Positions 44,025 to 55,175 are shown, numbered from the stretch's first letter. The stretch: 64,000 nt of DNA from Hanleya hanleyi (GCA_036873755.1 JAVTVY010033871.1:62001-126000), one strand, 5' to 3'. Numbers and translations: made by a program. Notes: generated from the letters alone by a model not told the origin.

Positions 44025-44420
44025 TTGTGTCTAATTCCGCTTAACCGGGGACTAGGGGCCGTATGAATCAATGTACATCAAGATCCTCATGGTGCTCATA
44101 TGAACAGCCACAAACAGAGCGTGACTGAGATACATCATTTTCTAGATAACGACTTTTCAACGTTTATTATAGATTAAGAATACTTATCGGCGATACGGAT
44201 TTCATAATTTTGGAACATCATGATATCTTGTCGGCATCATTGAAAACTTGACCGCTTCTCTCTTGCAGGAAACTAGTCTATGTATTTGTATACTATGATT
44301 GCCTTTTAAAATTTGGTGCTAATAGTGTTATATGGATAAGAAATAGGTCTTTGGATTATAGATGCGGATATTCTTTAACGGACGACGGCTGAATTATGAA
44401 CGACGGACTAGACACTTGTA
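44025..44420 (+). repeat. RT retroelement copy 2, 3' tail
   Basis: About 395 bp shared with 7651-8053 and with 54470-54075 (minus), starting with a ccgcttaac...ctaggggccgtatga block and ending gactagacacttgta. All three copies stop at the same point, marking the 3' end of the element. Confidence 0.75.
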
Positions 44421-45390
44421 CACATATAAACATTTGGGACAAATAGAAAAGCAGTAACAGTCATGTCAAGTACGAATTTAAGTAGCATTATCATAGTTAG
44501 TAACAAAATGTCTTCTTTGTCTATTTCGTTAATAAGAACAATAGCAATCCTCGAACAGTGTTGTTGTGTTCTTGTTTTTATAGTTGTATTGAATCTGTCG
44601 CCATTATGTACTGTTTTTGGCATAAACTGTCTGTCTTAATTTTTATATAACTCGACGACAAACACATGTATATATTTTCCGTTTTTTATTACGTAGATAT
44701 CTTACTAAATACGGATTATTAATCTAATTGAAAAAAAATCAGTGATGTCAAATTTAAAATGGGAAAGGGGGGATAACTCCTCTAATCTGGTCAAAGTATA
44801 ACTTAAGCCTTCGCGTCAGTGAAATTTGCTCCAGAAATGTGCTTAGCCCAGGTGATCTATTTTGTGAAGAGCTCAATCAGTAGTAACGTGTGTATACCCG
44901 GCCAAACGCCGTTAATGTTATATTTTGACCCGTTTATCGAACTTTATCAAAAATTTTATATCACAGATAATGCGGTTTCCAGATTAAACCCTCACAGACC
45001 GCAAGAATGGTTAACATCGAACAACAGAATAGAAGTAAATACCGATCACATATTCCTCAAAAATACACACTGTCATACACGAAACTAAAATATGCTTAAC
45101 TTTCTACGACACTTTATATATTTCTTTTTAACTTCATATATTTTACCAAAAAAAATAACAGAAATAAGTTATGTGTATTATTAGATAGGAGCTTACATTA
45201 TGGGCAAGCAATAGAACTAGACAGGTAATACAGTATTACAGCCAGTTTGGAACTGAATTTGAACAGTAGCCTTACCTGTGTGTCGTTATCCGTGGTCTAA
45301 AGACAAGAGACACTCCGTCTAAATGTTTGATCAAATGCGGGGTTTTGTTTCCCCGCAACGCCGTATTTTGTACCGCTCACAAACTACTGC
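44421..45390. other. No recognised gene
   Basis: It contains an 89-codon frame at 44819-45088 (+) with no known domain. AT-rich with poly-A runs. Confidence 0.4.
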
Positions 45391-45639
45391 ATGACCCATG
45401 TAGGACAAAGATATATTTCTCAGAAGACAAATATAGATGGAATGCTCGTTGAAACTTGGTTATGCAAATATGTGGACACAATTCAGATCACGGTGGATAA
45501 CAGAAGTTGTAGGGGGGTATACCTGGGGTCATTAATAGAGGACAAGCTTGCTGACTTAGCATATATATGTATGACGATCCACGCTGTCCAAGGCGATATG
45601 TCGCGCTTGACAATAATAACTCTATTTTCCCTTCAGTGA
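45391..45639 (+). pseudogene. Possible Pif1/Helitron-type helicase C-terminal fragment
   Basis: An 82-codon frame contains LADLAYICMTIHAVQGDMSR, resembling the motif around A-x-T-I-H-x-x-Q-G of Pif1-family helicases, such as those of Helitrons. Nothing else of a helicase is preserved and the motif is short, so this is tentative. Confidence 0.3.
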
Positions 45640-46080
45640 GCTCAATATTAAATTATCGTACACCGATTTAAATCGTCAATTTCCAATAAGGTGTGTTTAT
45701 GAAATTTCATTTGGCAAGATTCCGAGGTATGGCGCCACTGTGTTTCTCGTTGACCGAAGTTCCGCATTGGTATTAAGCAGTGAACACATTCGTGTAAATA
45801 TCTGGCAATATTGAACCGGACACTTGTGAAAGCAACCGATTCGGATACTATTATGTGATACGAAAAAAAAAATCTCGATTTTGATGTGGTTTGGGGTAAA
45901 AGAAAGCCGACGAAAAATATTGAAAACACATTGCTACTATTTAAAGAAGTTTATAATTAATTCCGTTCCTTTATTTTCCTCGATGGGAATATAACGAATA
46001 GGCAGAATATATATAAGCGTGAAACCCTGGGCTATGGTGGCCGAGAGGGACCATCGATCATCGCCCTTGAAACATTTTGG
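45640..46080. other. No recognised gene
   Basis: AT-rich, with chance open frames only. Confidence 0.4.
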
Positions 46081-46250
46081 GCGATATTGCGATGCGACAA
46101 TGCGATAATGCGATGCGATAACGCGATAATGCGATGCGATAACGCGATATTGCGATGCGATATTGCCATGCGATAATGCGATATTGCGATGCGATAAGGC
46201 GATAACGCAAAAACGCGATATTGCGAAATATCGCGTTATAATTGCGCGAT
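46081..46250. repeat. GCGATA-type short tandem array
   Basis: About 170 bp of gcgatgcgataatgcgat-type units mixing gcgata, gcgatat and acgcgata. Open frames across it are artefacts of the repeat. Confidence 0.9.
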
Positions 46251-47160
46251 ATTCAACGGTAAGGCAAGATATAACGACATCATCACTGAACATCACGGTT
46301 TGTAGAATGAGACGTGACAGGCTGCCAAACAATGAAAACATTGCGAATTTACATGAGGTATAATAATTCCGGATATTTAATGAGAGATTACCTTAATTAA
46401 TATGCTGAATATGTGTAACCTTGAATTAAGGTACAGTTACTCAATGTTTTATTGTAAATCACGGTTGAACTGTGTTTGTTCTTGCGGAAATATATATGGA
46501 GCGTCTTACAGCCACAGATGGCCCTTCACACTAATGCTTTATTTGTCTGACATTGCCTGATGACAGACAATGACCTAGAAACTGGGGGAGATAATCACAT
46601 TCGAGTTCGAGTTTTGTATCTTTGGAAACAAATTCAATTTCTACACTTGTACTTCGAACTGGCCTTGGTAGATTAGCTCACCAACTGTCTTCTACTGGAG
46701 GTTGTAAATTTATAAATAACCTAGAATTGGACCTAGAATCCATTTGAATTTCAGCGTGACTGTGTCATAGAAGTGGGTTTTTGACATGAATATTGACAGA
46801 AATGAAGCAGCTATACTGTGCATGCACAAACGTAAATCTGTTCTGATTGGTTTGTAAATGAAAGGTACACATCATATTTTGAATGCTTTAGGCAGTCTAA
46901 ATAATACTCAGTTATGTCATGAACAGAATTAACAAGGCTAGTTTTAGGGGGGAGCGTAAAACTGACTTGGTGTATTATACGAACATGGGGGTTTTAGCGA
47001 AATGACCAGTGTCGCTCCATATCTCGTTTAACGTAAAAGAGAGTGAAATAGTATATTTTATAAGCTTACTCCTCTCTCTTATTTGTGGTGTTGAAGTTCG
47101 GGATTGTCATGTTTGACATACAACAGGGAATGTTACGAAAATTTCTAATGACCACAATTC
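46251..47160. other. Intergenic, nothing recognised
   Basis: AT-rich sequence with no open frame of note. Confidence 0.45.
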
Positions 47161-47169
47161 TCTGAAATA

Positions 47170-47400
47170 AAGGGTTTTTTTTTCAAGAATTTTAATCCTA
47201 TCTGGCCTGAGTAATTTGGGATCAGTTCAGGCCTCGACGGAGCGGGGGGGGGGGGGGAGGAGTCATTTCGTCTCCCCCCAACTAACTTTTTAACCCCTTG
47301 AACCACTGGTCTGAAACTTACCACGCTATAACCTTGCTCTACTAGAAAATGTAGAAAAAAATCCAAGATGGAAGCTATGATGACGTCATTTCAAAAAAGG
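47170..47400 (-). repeat. Dispersed repeat family B, copy 3 (inverted)
   Basis: On the minus strand it reads tgacgtcat, ccatcttggatttttttc, tagtagagca, agtttcag, ttcaaggggtt, a long C tract and ggccagatagga, the same order as 40065-40262. The poly-G run at 47243-47257 is part of it. Confidence 0.65.
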
Positions 47401-47559
47401 CATCTTTTGGACCCTTTTTCGATATCGCATTCTTTCACATGGTTCATTGAAACATATTGTCTGAATACATCACACATTCAGTGAAGAAGATATCATCTTA
47501 ACTGACGATTGCAGAATATATTCTATGAATGCGGTGCACTTGAAGTGGCTATACACAGT

Positions 47560-48130
47560 CAGAAAAATGGTGTTAATTAACACTAAAAATTGGTGTTGAC
47601 TTCAACACCAAAAAACAGTGTTGAGTTAGAGCCTACACCATATTGCCCCAACACCATTTATGGGTGTTAGTTAACACCGTTATTTGGTGTTAGTTAACAC
47701 CGTTATTCGGTGTTGAGTCAGTATCTGCACTCGTCGGTCAACACTAAAAGATGGTGTTGAGCCGGTTTCAACACCATTTATTGGTGTTAGTTAACACCGT
47801 TAATTGGTGTTGAGCCAGCATCAGCACTTCTCAGTCAACACTGAAAAATGGTGTTGAGCCAGCTTCAACACCATTTATTGGTGTTAGATAACACTGTTAA
47901 TTGGTGTTGAGCCATCATCAGCACTTGTCAGTCAACACTGAAAAAGGGTGATGAGCCAGCTTCAACACCATTTATTGGTGTTATGTAACACTGTTAATTG
48001 GTGTTGAACCAGCATCTGCACTTGTCAATCAACACTGCAGAACGGTGTTGATCCCGCTTCAACACCATTTATCGGTGTTAGTTAACGCTGTTATTTGGTG
48101 TTGTCCGCATCAAAACTGGAAAGGGTGTAT
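47560..48130. repeat. Array of GGTGTT...AACACC palindromes, cluster 1
   Basis: About five ~100-bp units, each holding two or three imperfect palindromes such as ggtgttagttaacacc and tcaacaccatttattggtgt. The motif recurs at 53630-53950. Confidence 0.9.
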
Positions 48131-48429
48131 CAATTGAGGTGAATGAAAAACCAAAACAAGATTGATAGACAAAGAACATATATTATAAAACGCAATCTGT
48201 AATATTTCATTGTATGACATTATGACACTCATGTATAACTAGAGGCCACGGCCACACTTGATCCCATCGGCCTAGTGTGAACTTGCCGTCCCTTTCACAT
48301 GACCAATATAAATCTCCAGTATATACAGATAAAGGGCATTCAATGCAGTGTGAAAGTTTAGCTACTGTGCAAAGTTTCACTGTTGAGCAAGCTTACTTTC
48401 CCTTATACAGAAAAGAACAAACCGAACAC

Positions 48430-48610
48430 TAGTACCATAGTTTTTCCATAGAACCATTGTTTTACCATGCTACATGTAGGATGGCTCTACCATGGTGCCG
48501 TGCTATGACCACAGTACATGTACCATGGCTTTACAGATTCAATGGCTTTACATGGCACATGTACTGTGACAAACTGCATACACCATGGTAAAACGATGAT
48601 AAAATTGACC
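48430..48610. repeat. ACCATGGT-type palindrome cluster 1
   Basis: Diverged repeats of taccatgg, ccatggta and tacatgtac, many self-complementary. The same motif forms a denser array at 53215-53460. Confidence 0.7.
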
Positions 48611-48816
48611 AATCTGCATTCACATCAGATGAATTGAAGAGACTGAATGCTCAAGAAACTAAAGCAGTTGAAGTGATTAATAAAGGTTTAATAAGAAATC
48701 ATGCAAACATAGCATATAGCTGTCAATTTGGTTCCGTATACTAGTATGTTTACTAGGTGTAGATAGAGAAAGAAGTAGGGTTTAGAGTCGTTTTCAACCT
48801 TGTTTCAGTCATATCA

Positions 48817-48988
48817 TGACGGAGCCTACATCGGCCAGAACGCGAGTGCTCACAGTTCTCATTACCCTGGACATTAATCAGTCCAGCCTGTATAGCGCCC
48901 GGTCACCCATCCAAGTATTGACCGAGCTTAACGTTGCTTAACTTTGGTGATCTGAGGAGAACCGGTGTGTCCAATGCTATAAGCCGTA
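48817..48988 (-). mobile_element. 5S rRNA-derived SINE (SINE3-like) or 5S retropseudogene with tail
   Basis: Read on the minus strand, the first ~90 bp follow 5S rRNA: a tacggc...cacaccggttctc start, then gatcaccaaagttaagcaac (box A region), then ggtca-tacttggatgggtgaccg (IE/box C region). An unrelated ~80-bp body follows. An 8-bp duplication, tcatatca, flanks it at 48809-48816 and 48989-48996, showing retroposition. The right duplication contains the stop codon of the four-exon gene (TGA at 48991-48989). Confidence 0.85.
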
Positions 48989-49105
48989 TCATATCACATA
49001 TCTACTGTTGAGTTTTTTCTGTTTCCTGATGAAATTCTTCGCCGAGTTGTTCAGTTTCTCCCTCATGTAATAATGGATATCGGATGTCGTCTTGCTGGGA
49101 TGGTA
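48989..49105 (-). CDS. Four-exon small basic protein gene, exon 4
   Basis: A minus-strand terminal exon of 38 codons plus TGA, starting after a ccagcag acceptor (49108 if the upstream CAG repeat is used instead). It reads YHPSKTTSDIHYYMREKLNN then FIRKQKKLNSRYVI. The phase-0 start matches exon 3. The acceptor's pyrimidine tract is weak, so this border is the least certain of the gene. A 5S-derived SINE starts at the stop codon. Confidence 0.5.
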   Translation of the reverse strand, partial: YHPSKTTSDIHYYMREKLNNSAKNFIRKQKKLNSRYVI

Positions 49106-49469
49106 CTGCTGGATTACCATAAGAATTTGTAAACCTAATATGTACGAGGCAGGAAGTGGTGAAGGTTGTATTTTAGTTTTGGTCGACAAGAAGGATAAAG
49201 TCAAACAAAAACAGGAATCCATGTAGGCCTTTCACAAAAAATAAATGATTAATTCTTTATTCCTTTTGAAATATTCCAAGTTCTTTCAAATACACTACAT
49301 TTTGAGTAATTTGGCTTCACTTCTTTTCAAGGAAAATATTTCAAAAGGCCCCCAAACAAATATTCTAAATGAAACCATGACATGAGTATGATTAATGAGA
49401 GTAAAACCTATAGTTACTTCCTTTTGTATTGGAAGAGTTGAAAACTAGAGATTTACACAGGCCTCAATT

Positions 49470-49660
49470 TAAGGTGGTAACCTGTTATCAGGTTGCCTGG
49501 AGCTTGCCATATGAAAAATAGTGGTAACCTATTTTCAGGTCCCCATAATTTTGACTAAGAATATGACATTAGGTTAATAATTATGCAATAGGTTCCCACA
49601 GGTTACCAGTGTAGAATTCATGGTAACCTGTTGAGAGGTTACCATCAGCACTCCTGAAAC
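49470..49660. repeat. GGTAACC palindrome cluster in intron 3 of the four-exon gene
   Basis: Several forms of ggtaacctg...caggttacc occur, for example gtggtaacctgttatcaggtt and ggtaacctgttgagaggttacc. It is a third, distinct palindromic motif in the 47.5-54 kb region. Confidence 0.7.
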
Positions 49661-50020
49661 TGAAGCCTGTTTACATTACTTTAACACTATCACGACCATG
49701 ATAAGACAAGGGCGGTGATCTACTCAATATACATTTTGAGTTACTTCCTCTTGTGTGGGAACCCTTGGTCTCGGCAAATATTGTTTTTCACTAGTACATA
49801 AAGCATATTTACCTCATCGGGATCATATAATTGTATAATATTGTATGATTGTGCTATTGATCTGTAAACAATAAATACATTTGATCTGAAAGATATGGCA
49901 AATTTGACACATATTCACATTTTCTGGATCATGAGATATAACACATTAACGCTTCACCAATGAAAATATAATTGCCACATAAAGAAGTGTTTATTGGACA
50001 CTGCAGCCTTATGTACATAC

Positions 50021-50125
50021 CTGTTTCTGGCAATTTCTTTCTTTAAGAATCGACAATATGTCCCTTTCAGCCCTCTTCTCGCTAGTTACTTTGCTTTTCT
50101 TGTTTGTCTTTCTTGGGCTTTCATT
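50021..50125 (-). CDS. Four-exon small basic protein gene, exon 3
   Basis: A minus-strand exon of exactly 35 codons between acceptor tatttttag and donor GTATGT, phase 0 at both ends. It encodes a strongly basic, hydrophilic segment (NESPRKTNKKSKVTSEKR then RDILSILKERNCQKQ), possibly a nuclear localisation-type region followed by a short helix. Confidence 0.65.
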
Positions 50126-50339
50126 CTAAAAATACAAAATGAATTCATTAAAGATAACAGTGAGGAGTTAATAATCTAGCATACATAATGCATATCTGCA
50201 TTCTGTGGGTTTTTTTAATTATGGAAAATAACTGTCACAATAATTTTTTTAAATGCTCATTTATTGCGACAGAATACTTGATGAAATAGAAAAAAATGTA
50301 TGCTAGAAACAATCAGTTATAGCCATATCACACCTTGTT

Positions 50340-50450
50340 ACAATTCAGGAGCCGCAGAGCACATTTGAAAGTGAGGGGGCTGAACTCTATACCGGTCAAG
50401 TTAAATGTTGGACTGCTTCCCCCCCCCCAGCTCCGCGGCCCCTGAAATAC
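50340..50450 (+). repeat. Short dispersed repeat C, copy 1 (intron 2)
   Basis: Phrases ggagccgcagagcacattt, ctgaactctatacc and a C-rich tract are shared with 50820-50980. Confidence 0.7.
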
Positions 50451-50585
50451 AAGGAGAAAATCAAACATACAGACAGTTATCCAGTTCCGCAATCGAAATT
50501 CTTCTGAGGTGTGTTGTGGCGAATACACATCCTTGAAGGACAGTTATTATTATTTGAGCTGATTTTTCACTTGTTAAAGAATTAC

Positions 50586-50734
50586 CGCATCTTTGGAACT
50601 GGAGGATTGTCTTGTGGATATCGTTCGTTTGCCTCTCTGTTCTCTTCCCAGCCTACCAAGGGATTTCCTAATGTCGGATATATTCTCTCCATCCAAAAGT
50701 CTGTCCAGTATGGACTTCAGCTCGGGACGCTTGT
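50586..50734 (-). CDS. Four-exon small basic protein gene, exon 2
   Basis: A 149-bp minus-strand exon, acceptor ctatttcag and donor GTAATT; two bases complete the first codon, then 49 open codons: KRPELKSILDRLLDGENISD then IRKSLGRLGREQRGKRT. It looks like a short alpha-helical domain followed by a basic, Ser-rich stretch. The start phase matches exon 1 and the end phase matches exon 3. Confidence 0.65.
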
Positions 50735-50819
50735 CTGAAATAGTGAAATATCACATAACTTAATGTTAACAACATGCTTAATGTTATCCCCCTCTTATTC
50801 ATGCTATGAATCGAATTGT

Positions 50820-50980
50820 TTACAGGAGCCATGGAGCACATTTGGAAAGGGGAAGGGGGACTGAATTCTATACCAGCCATGTTAAATATCGAACCGGAGC
50901 TATCTAAGATAGGACTTATAACACTGCGGCCCCAAAAAGTGGAGGGGCCAGTCCCCCCGGCCCCCCCCCCCCTCCATTAC
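50820..50980 (+). repeat. Short dispersed repeat C, copy 2 (intron 1)
   Basis: Direct-orientation relative of 50340-50450 (ggagccatggagcacattt, ctgaattctatacc), with a longer C tract at its end. Confidence 0.7.
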
Positions 50981-51138
50981 GTTTTCCTGTTGCTCAGCAT
51001 TAAAGCAAGGTGGCCATTCTACAAATATATGATAAAGAACAACAACAAATATATGGTAAACAAAAATGAGATATCAAGTGATACATTGAACATATATAAC
51101 ACTCGGAATTACATAATTTTATTTATTACAGTACTTAC

Positions 51139-51190
51139 CACTGAATCTCAAAACTTTGGCTGGAAAACTATTGTATTGCGCCGTGGCCAT
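51139..51190 (-). CDS. Four-exon small basic protein gene, exon 1
   Basis: The minus-strand ATG at 51190 lies in a good initiation context (gaaATGG), followed by 17 codons (MATAQYNSFPAKVLRFS) and one extra base before a consensus GTAAGT donor. All four exons together make 423 nt: 140 residues and a stop, without internal stops. I do not recognise the family. The protein would be small, basic and without signal peptide or membrane segment; a nuclear or cytosolic role is only a guess. Introns are about 400, 460 and 915 bp and contain repeats. Confidence 0.6.
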
Positions 51191-51469
51191 TTCAACTCGC
51201 ATATGGATTCGAAGTCCCGGGAATCATTGTAATGCGAGAAGTGTCGGCTATTTCCAGAGCATTATCCTCGTAGTTTGCATGCCATGGTTGTATAGTTCAG
51301 TCAACTTATTCGTGGACGGTTATCGAGATACTTATGTCGAACCAGTGCCTTTTTTTGGAGGCGATTGGACTTTTCAGCTTTTTAAAATTGATAATTACAA
51401 GGTGAAACGAACGAAGCAAGCCACGACTTCATTGTTGAATGACTTCACGAGGGCTTTGAGGCGTCTCTG

Positions 51470-51505
51470 TTGTTGTTGCTGTTGTTGTTGGTGGTGTTGT
51501 TGTTA
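51470..51505 (+). repeat. TGTTGT microsatellite
   Basis: A run of tgttgttgctgttgttg with ggtggtgttg interruptions. Confidence 0.85.
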
Positions 51506-51539
51506 ATCTCGGACCCTTCAAACTTTGACTAGACGCCGT

Positions 51540-52006
51540 GCTGCTCAGCGGGAGACTCGAGCAACGAGTGTCAACAATTTGGCGAGTTAGGAGCCCTAAA
51601 TTAATGCTAGAATCTCACTCCGCGAACAATAATCCCCATTCTGTCGTTCGACAGAGAACTGCATGGAGTAACTATAGTCCCATTGCATTTCGCAGGCCTT
51701 CCGCCATGATTGTTGTATGAGAAGCCTCGTTTACGATCTCACACTTGACGGAATCGATCAGCCATTCGGGGGAAAAAAACGGAAATCAACGAAGTATAGC
51801 AACAATTCGGGAGATGCACAAGTGCAGTCACGTGGTACATTTTGTGTGAGTTCCAGCCGACGGCATATGGGAATATGATACATATGATATGTCCTGTAAG
51901 TTTGGAATTAATTGACCTGTTGTTATAGTTATGTGAATTTTGTACTCTGTCAGTCATTGACGCTTGTACAATAAAAAATTATCTTATCTTATCTTATCTT
52001 ATCTTA
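51540..52006 (+). mobile_element. 3' end of a non-LTR retrotransposon with (TTATC)n tail
   Basis: The segment ends ttgacgcttgtacaataaa followed by five ttatc units (51980-52006). A poly(A)-like signal followed by a short tandem tail is how 3' ends of several LINE/SINE groups look. The 5' limit is unknown and no RT coding sequence was recognised, so it is 5'-truncated. Confidence 0.55.
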
Positions 52007-53214
52007 TGGGACGTAACCTGCGGGAGATTTGACGGTCGCGAAAATAACATTGAAGTCAATGGGAATTATTTTTAAAACGTAGTTTTGCAGTTTGATTCTG
52101 GTAGATAATATTTCAGAAGTACATTAGCTTTCGAGCAAGACGACTTGTATAATTTTCACTCATAAAGGAACAGACGCTGTCAGCGAAAAACTAGCATGCT
52201 CCATGCAAATCTTACGACGTCAAACGACCGGAACTCACCCAGCAGGTCATGTGATCGACACATGAGAAAGAGGCGAATAGCCTGACTGATCACCGCAGAT
52301 AAACACAAAATAAAATAGAGAATCCCGGCGACGTAATGTCAGCCTGACTAGTGTACGTTTTGTTGTCTGACAAGTCGAAATCCGACGAAGGATTTATTCG
52401 GCAATTTGAACTACTGAACTGACAAATCCTTTTGATAAAAATACTCCTATATCAAAGTTGAGAATTCCGTATTCGTTTCAAATTTAGGGAAAATCGTATA
52501 AAGCTTTGAAGCACATGTTGACTGTCAGCTATCCGAACATTTCCCTTTTCTATTCGCCAGGCAGCTAGTTTTGCCGAATATATGCATATTTTAGGGATAT
52601 TCAAAACTATATTTTATTCATCAGCACAGTGGCTAGTAAGATTTTCATCACTTTTCTCCCTGACAGCTACAAAAATCTTGTCTTTCAAAACGCAATTTTG
52701 TCATGCGGTCGGCAGCCAGTCTATTCGTGAGACGTCTTCTCATCGAAGCAAGACCAACGCCGTAGCTCTGCAGGGTCAAAGTTTGCGGAGTTGAATTTCC
52801 TATTTGCGGGAACTACGGGGAGACTCTATCCTTGTTTATTATCTCCATAATTAATGCAGGGATCACAATTAAACATGCTATAAGCCTCACTGATTCCAGC
52901 CAGGAAAATAAGAATGTCTTTTGTTCCAGGCCAAGCGTTCATCAGAGTACCGAATATATAACTGTTCAGAGGTCAACATTTCTCTCCTGCCTCGCACCAC
53001 GTGGCGCTATTGGCATGCTTATACAAATTACAATCAGTACATTTGGTAAACATCATTTGTTTAACTTTACCGGTTTCTAAGCCATTCTGTCAGCCATTCA
53101 ACTTTATTCACAGGCATATAACTTTGCATCCATTCATTTATTTGTCGTAAATTGAAATCCTTCCAATTGTATTTTTTGTCACTAACAAAATTACGCCAAA
53201 AAATCGGGGAAATA
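52007..53214. other. Intergenic, nothing recognised
   Basis: Two small open frames (52582-52794 and 52832-53080, +) have no recognisable domain. Confidence 0.45.
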
Positions 53215-53460
53215 ATATTTTGATTAACTATGGTATATTGTACCATGGTTGTTATGTACCATGCTATTACTATTGTTCAAAGTGGTTAACCATGGTGTAT
53301 TGAACCATGGTTCATCTGTACCATGGTATTACCATAGTTGAACAGAGTAACCATGGTACATTGAACCATGGTACATCTGTACCATGTTATTACGATGACA
53401 ACCATGGTATTACCGTGGTTACCATGGTTCAATCTGTTGTAAACCATGGTATTTTTTATA
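53215..53460. repeat. ACCATGGT palindrome array, cluster 2
   Basis: Repeated ~30-40-bp units built on accatggt with gaaccatggt, catctgtaccatgg and ttaccatagtt. Frames rich in Asn-His-Gly on both strands are artefacts. Confidence 0.85.
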
Positions 53461-53629
53461 AGGGCTGGCAATTCAAATTGCATTTTTCTTAAATTGAAAT
53501 TGGAAATTTTGAAATTGAAGTAAATTCAAATATCAATTTGTAGTTGGTAACATTCTTATTGGCGTAAACCAAAACGGCGAGCCTGCCGGGTTTCACATAA
53601 CCCTTGTTTTTTTTTAATGTTGGAATTTT

Positions 53630-53950
53630 AACATCATTCTGTTAACACCGTTTTGGCGTTAAACTGGTGTCGAAACACCTCCTTTTCTTAACACTGTTTT
53701 TTGGTGTTGAACTGGTCTAACACCAATTTTCAGTGTTAGATTTTCAACACCATTCTTTCAACACCGTTTTTTGGTGTTGAACTGGTCTCGATTGGGTCAA
53801 CACCATTTTCTCAACACCGTTTTTTGGTGTTGAACTGGCCTCACCACCACATTTTGGTGTTGAATTATGTCCACACCGTTTCTCAACACCACTTATTGGT
53901 GTTGAACTGGCCTCAACACTAAAAAATGGTGTTGGACCAACACCGTTTTT
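53630..53950. repeat. GGTGTT...AACACC palindrome array, cluster 2
   Basis: Units such as aacaccgttttttggtgttg with gaactggtctc linkers. Related to 47560-48130, although the spacer words differ. Confidence 0.88.
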
Positions 53951-54074
53951 CTGGCTGTGTAGCGGAAAATCTATTCGGTCGTGTGTGATCGTTTGGGGAG
54001 AGTATATTTTTAGATGTATTTTTCGAGCTGGTTTTCATGCGTTTCATGTTGAATATAATTATGTTTTGCTTGAA

Positions 54075-54470
54075 ATTACAAGCGTCTAGTCCGTCATTCA
54101 TAATCCAGCCGTCGTCCATTAGAGAATATCCTCGTCCATAATCCAAAGACCTATTCCATTTCCATATAACAGTATTAGCACCAAATTCAAAAAGACAAAA
54201 GTATACATAAACATAGGCTTGTTTCCTGCAAGAGAGAAGCGGTCAACAGTTTTCAATGATGCCGGCAAGACATCATGATGTTCCAAAATATCAAATCCGT
54301 ATCGCTGATCAGTATTCTTAATCCATAATATTCGTTATAGAGTCGTCATCTAAAAATGATGTACCTCAGTCACGCTTCGATTGTGACTGTTCATATGAGT
54401 ACAATGAGGATCTTGAAGTACATAGGCTCATACGGCCCCTAGCCCCGGGTTAAGCGGAATTAGACACATG
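54075..54470 (-). repeat. RT retroelement copy 3, 3' tail
   Basis: Reverse complement of the tails at 7651-8053 and 44025-44420, ending at the same terminal gactagacgcttgta. Confidence 0.75.
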
Positions 54471-55175
54471 TTACGAAACACAGCCCCATAGATACTGCAC
54501 GCTACGTTCGTATTTTGCTATCAGCATGCGATATGTATCGCCAAATTTGAGAAACTTTGAGTGGAGGCGCTTGGTGGAATAGCCCTGTTTTATAAGTTTC
54601 TGCAACAATGTTTTGTGACGTTGATTAAAATCATCACATTTAACACAGGATCTAGCAAATGCTACTAAGCGAGATATGTATACGCCATATGCAGGTCCCA
54701 CTGGAATATTACTATCCAGAAAGGGATAGTTTACGATGTCGAATTGTAATCATCTCTTTTGTCATAAAGTCGACGAGAGAGAATACCCGCTTCATTTTTA
54801 TAGAGGTAGAGATCTAAATAAGATGTGCCTGTAGGGCTATCTGTAGTTTCCTTCAAATCCAGTGAAGGTGGATATATATCCTTCACTGAGTCATTTATAT
54901 AGCGATTATCCACAGCGAGAAGATCGTCTATATAGCGTTTGGTGAACGAGAAGGAACGGGCTTTGAATGGATCGGTTTTTGAAAGCGCCTGCATAATGTC
55001 ATATTCATAAGAGAACAGATGCAGGTCAGCCAACAGGGGTGCACAATTAGTACCCATTGGAATACCTATATGCTGCTGATATATTTTGTTGCCAAATTTC
55101 ACATAGATATTTTTAATGAGAAATTCAAGCAACTCTATAAACAAAGAAACATCCCATGAATGACATTATTTTTAT
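54471..55175 (-). pseudogene. RT retroelement copy 3, best preserved RT part
   Basis: The minus-strand frame 55144-54731 contains QQHIGIPMGTNCAPLLADL (RT palm region), FTKRYIDDLLAVDNRYI with the YxDD catalytic pair, and LDLYLYKNEAG. Near 54735 the frame shifts and resumes at 54701-54471 with GPAYGVYISRLVAFARSC to the C terminus. One frameshift and 5' truncation near 55175 leave it inactive. It lacks the SINE present in copy 2, confirming that insertion's borders. Confidence 0.78.

Noticed and set aside
47560..48130. CRISPR-like palindromic repeats
   Set aside because: Spacing is irregular, spacers are related to each other, there are no cas genes and the DNA is eukaryotic.
48817..48988. Functional 5S rRNA gene
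   Set aside because: Substitutions within the internal promoter, lack of the 5S 3' end and a flanking target duplication show a retroposed derivative.
50816..51232. 138-codon plus-strand frame
   Set aside because: It runs antisense across an intron and exon 1 of the four-exon gene and through a poly-C tract.
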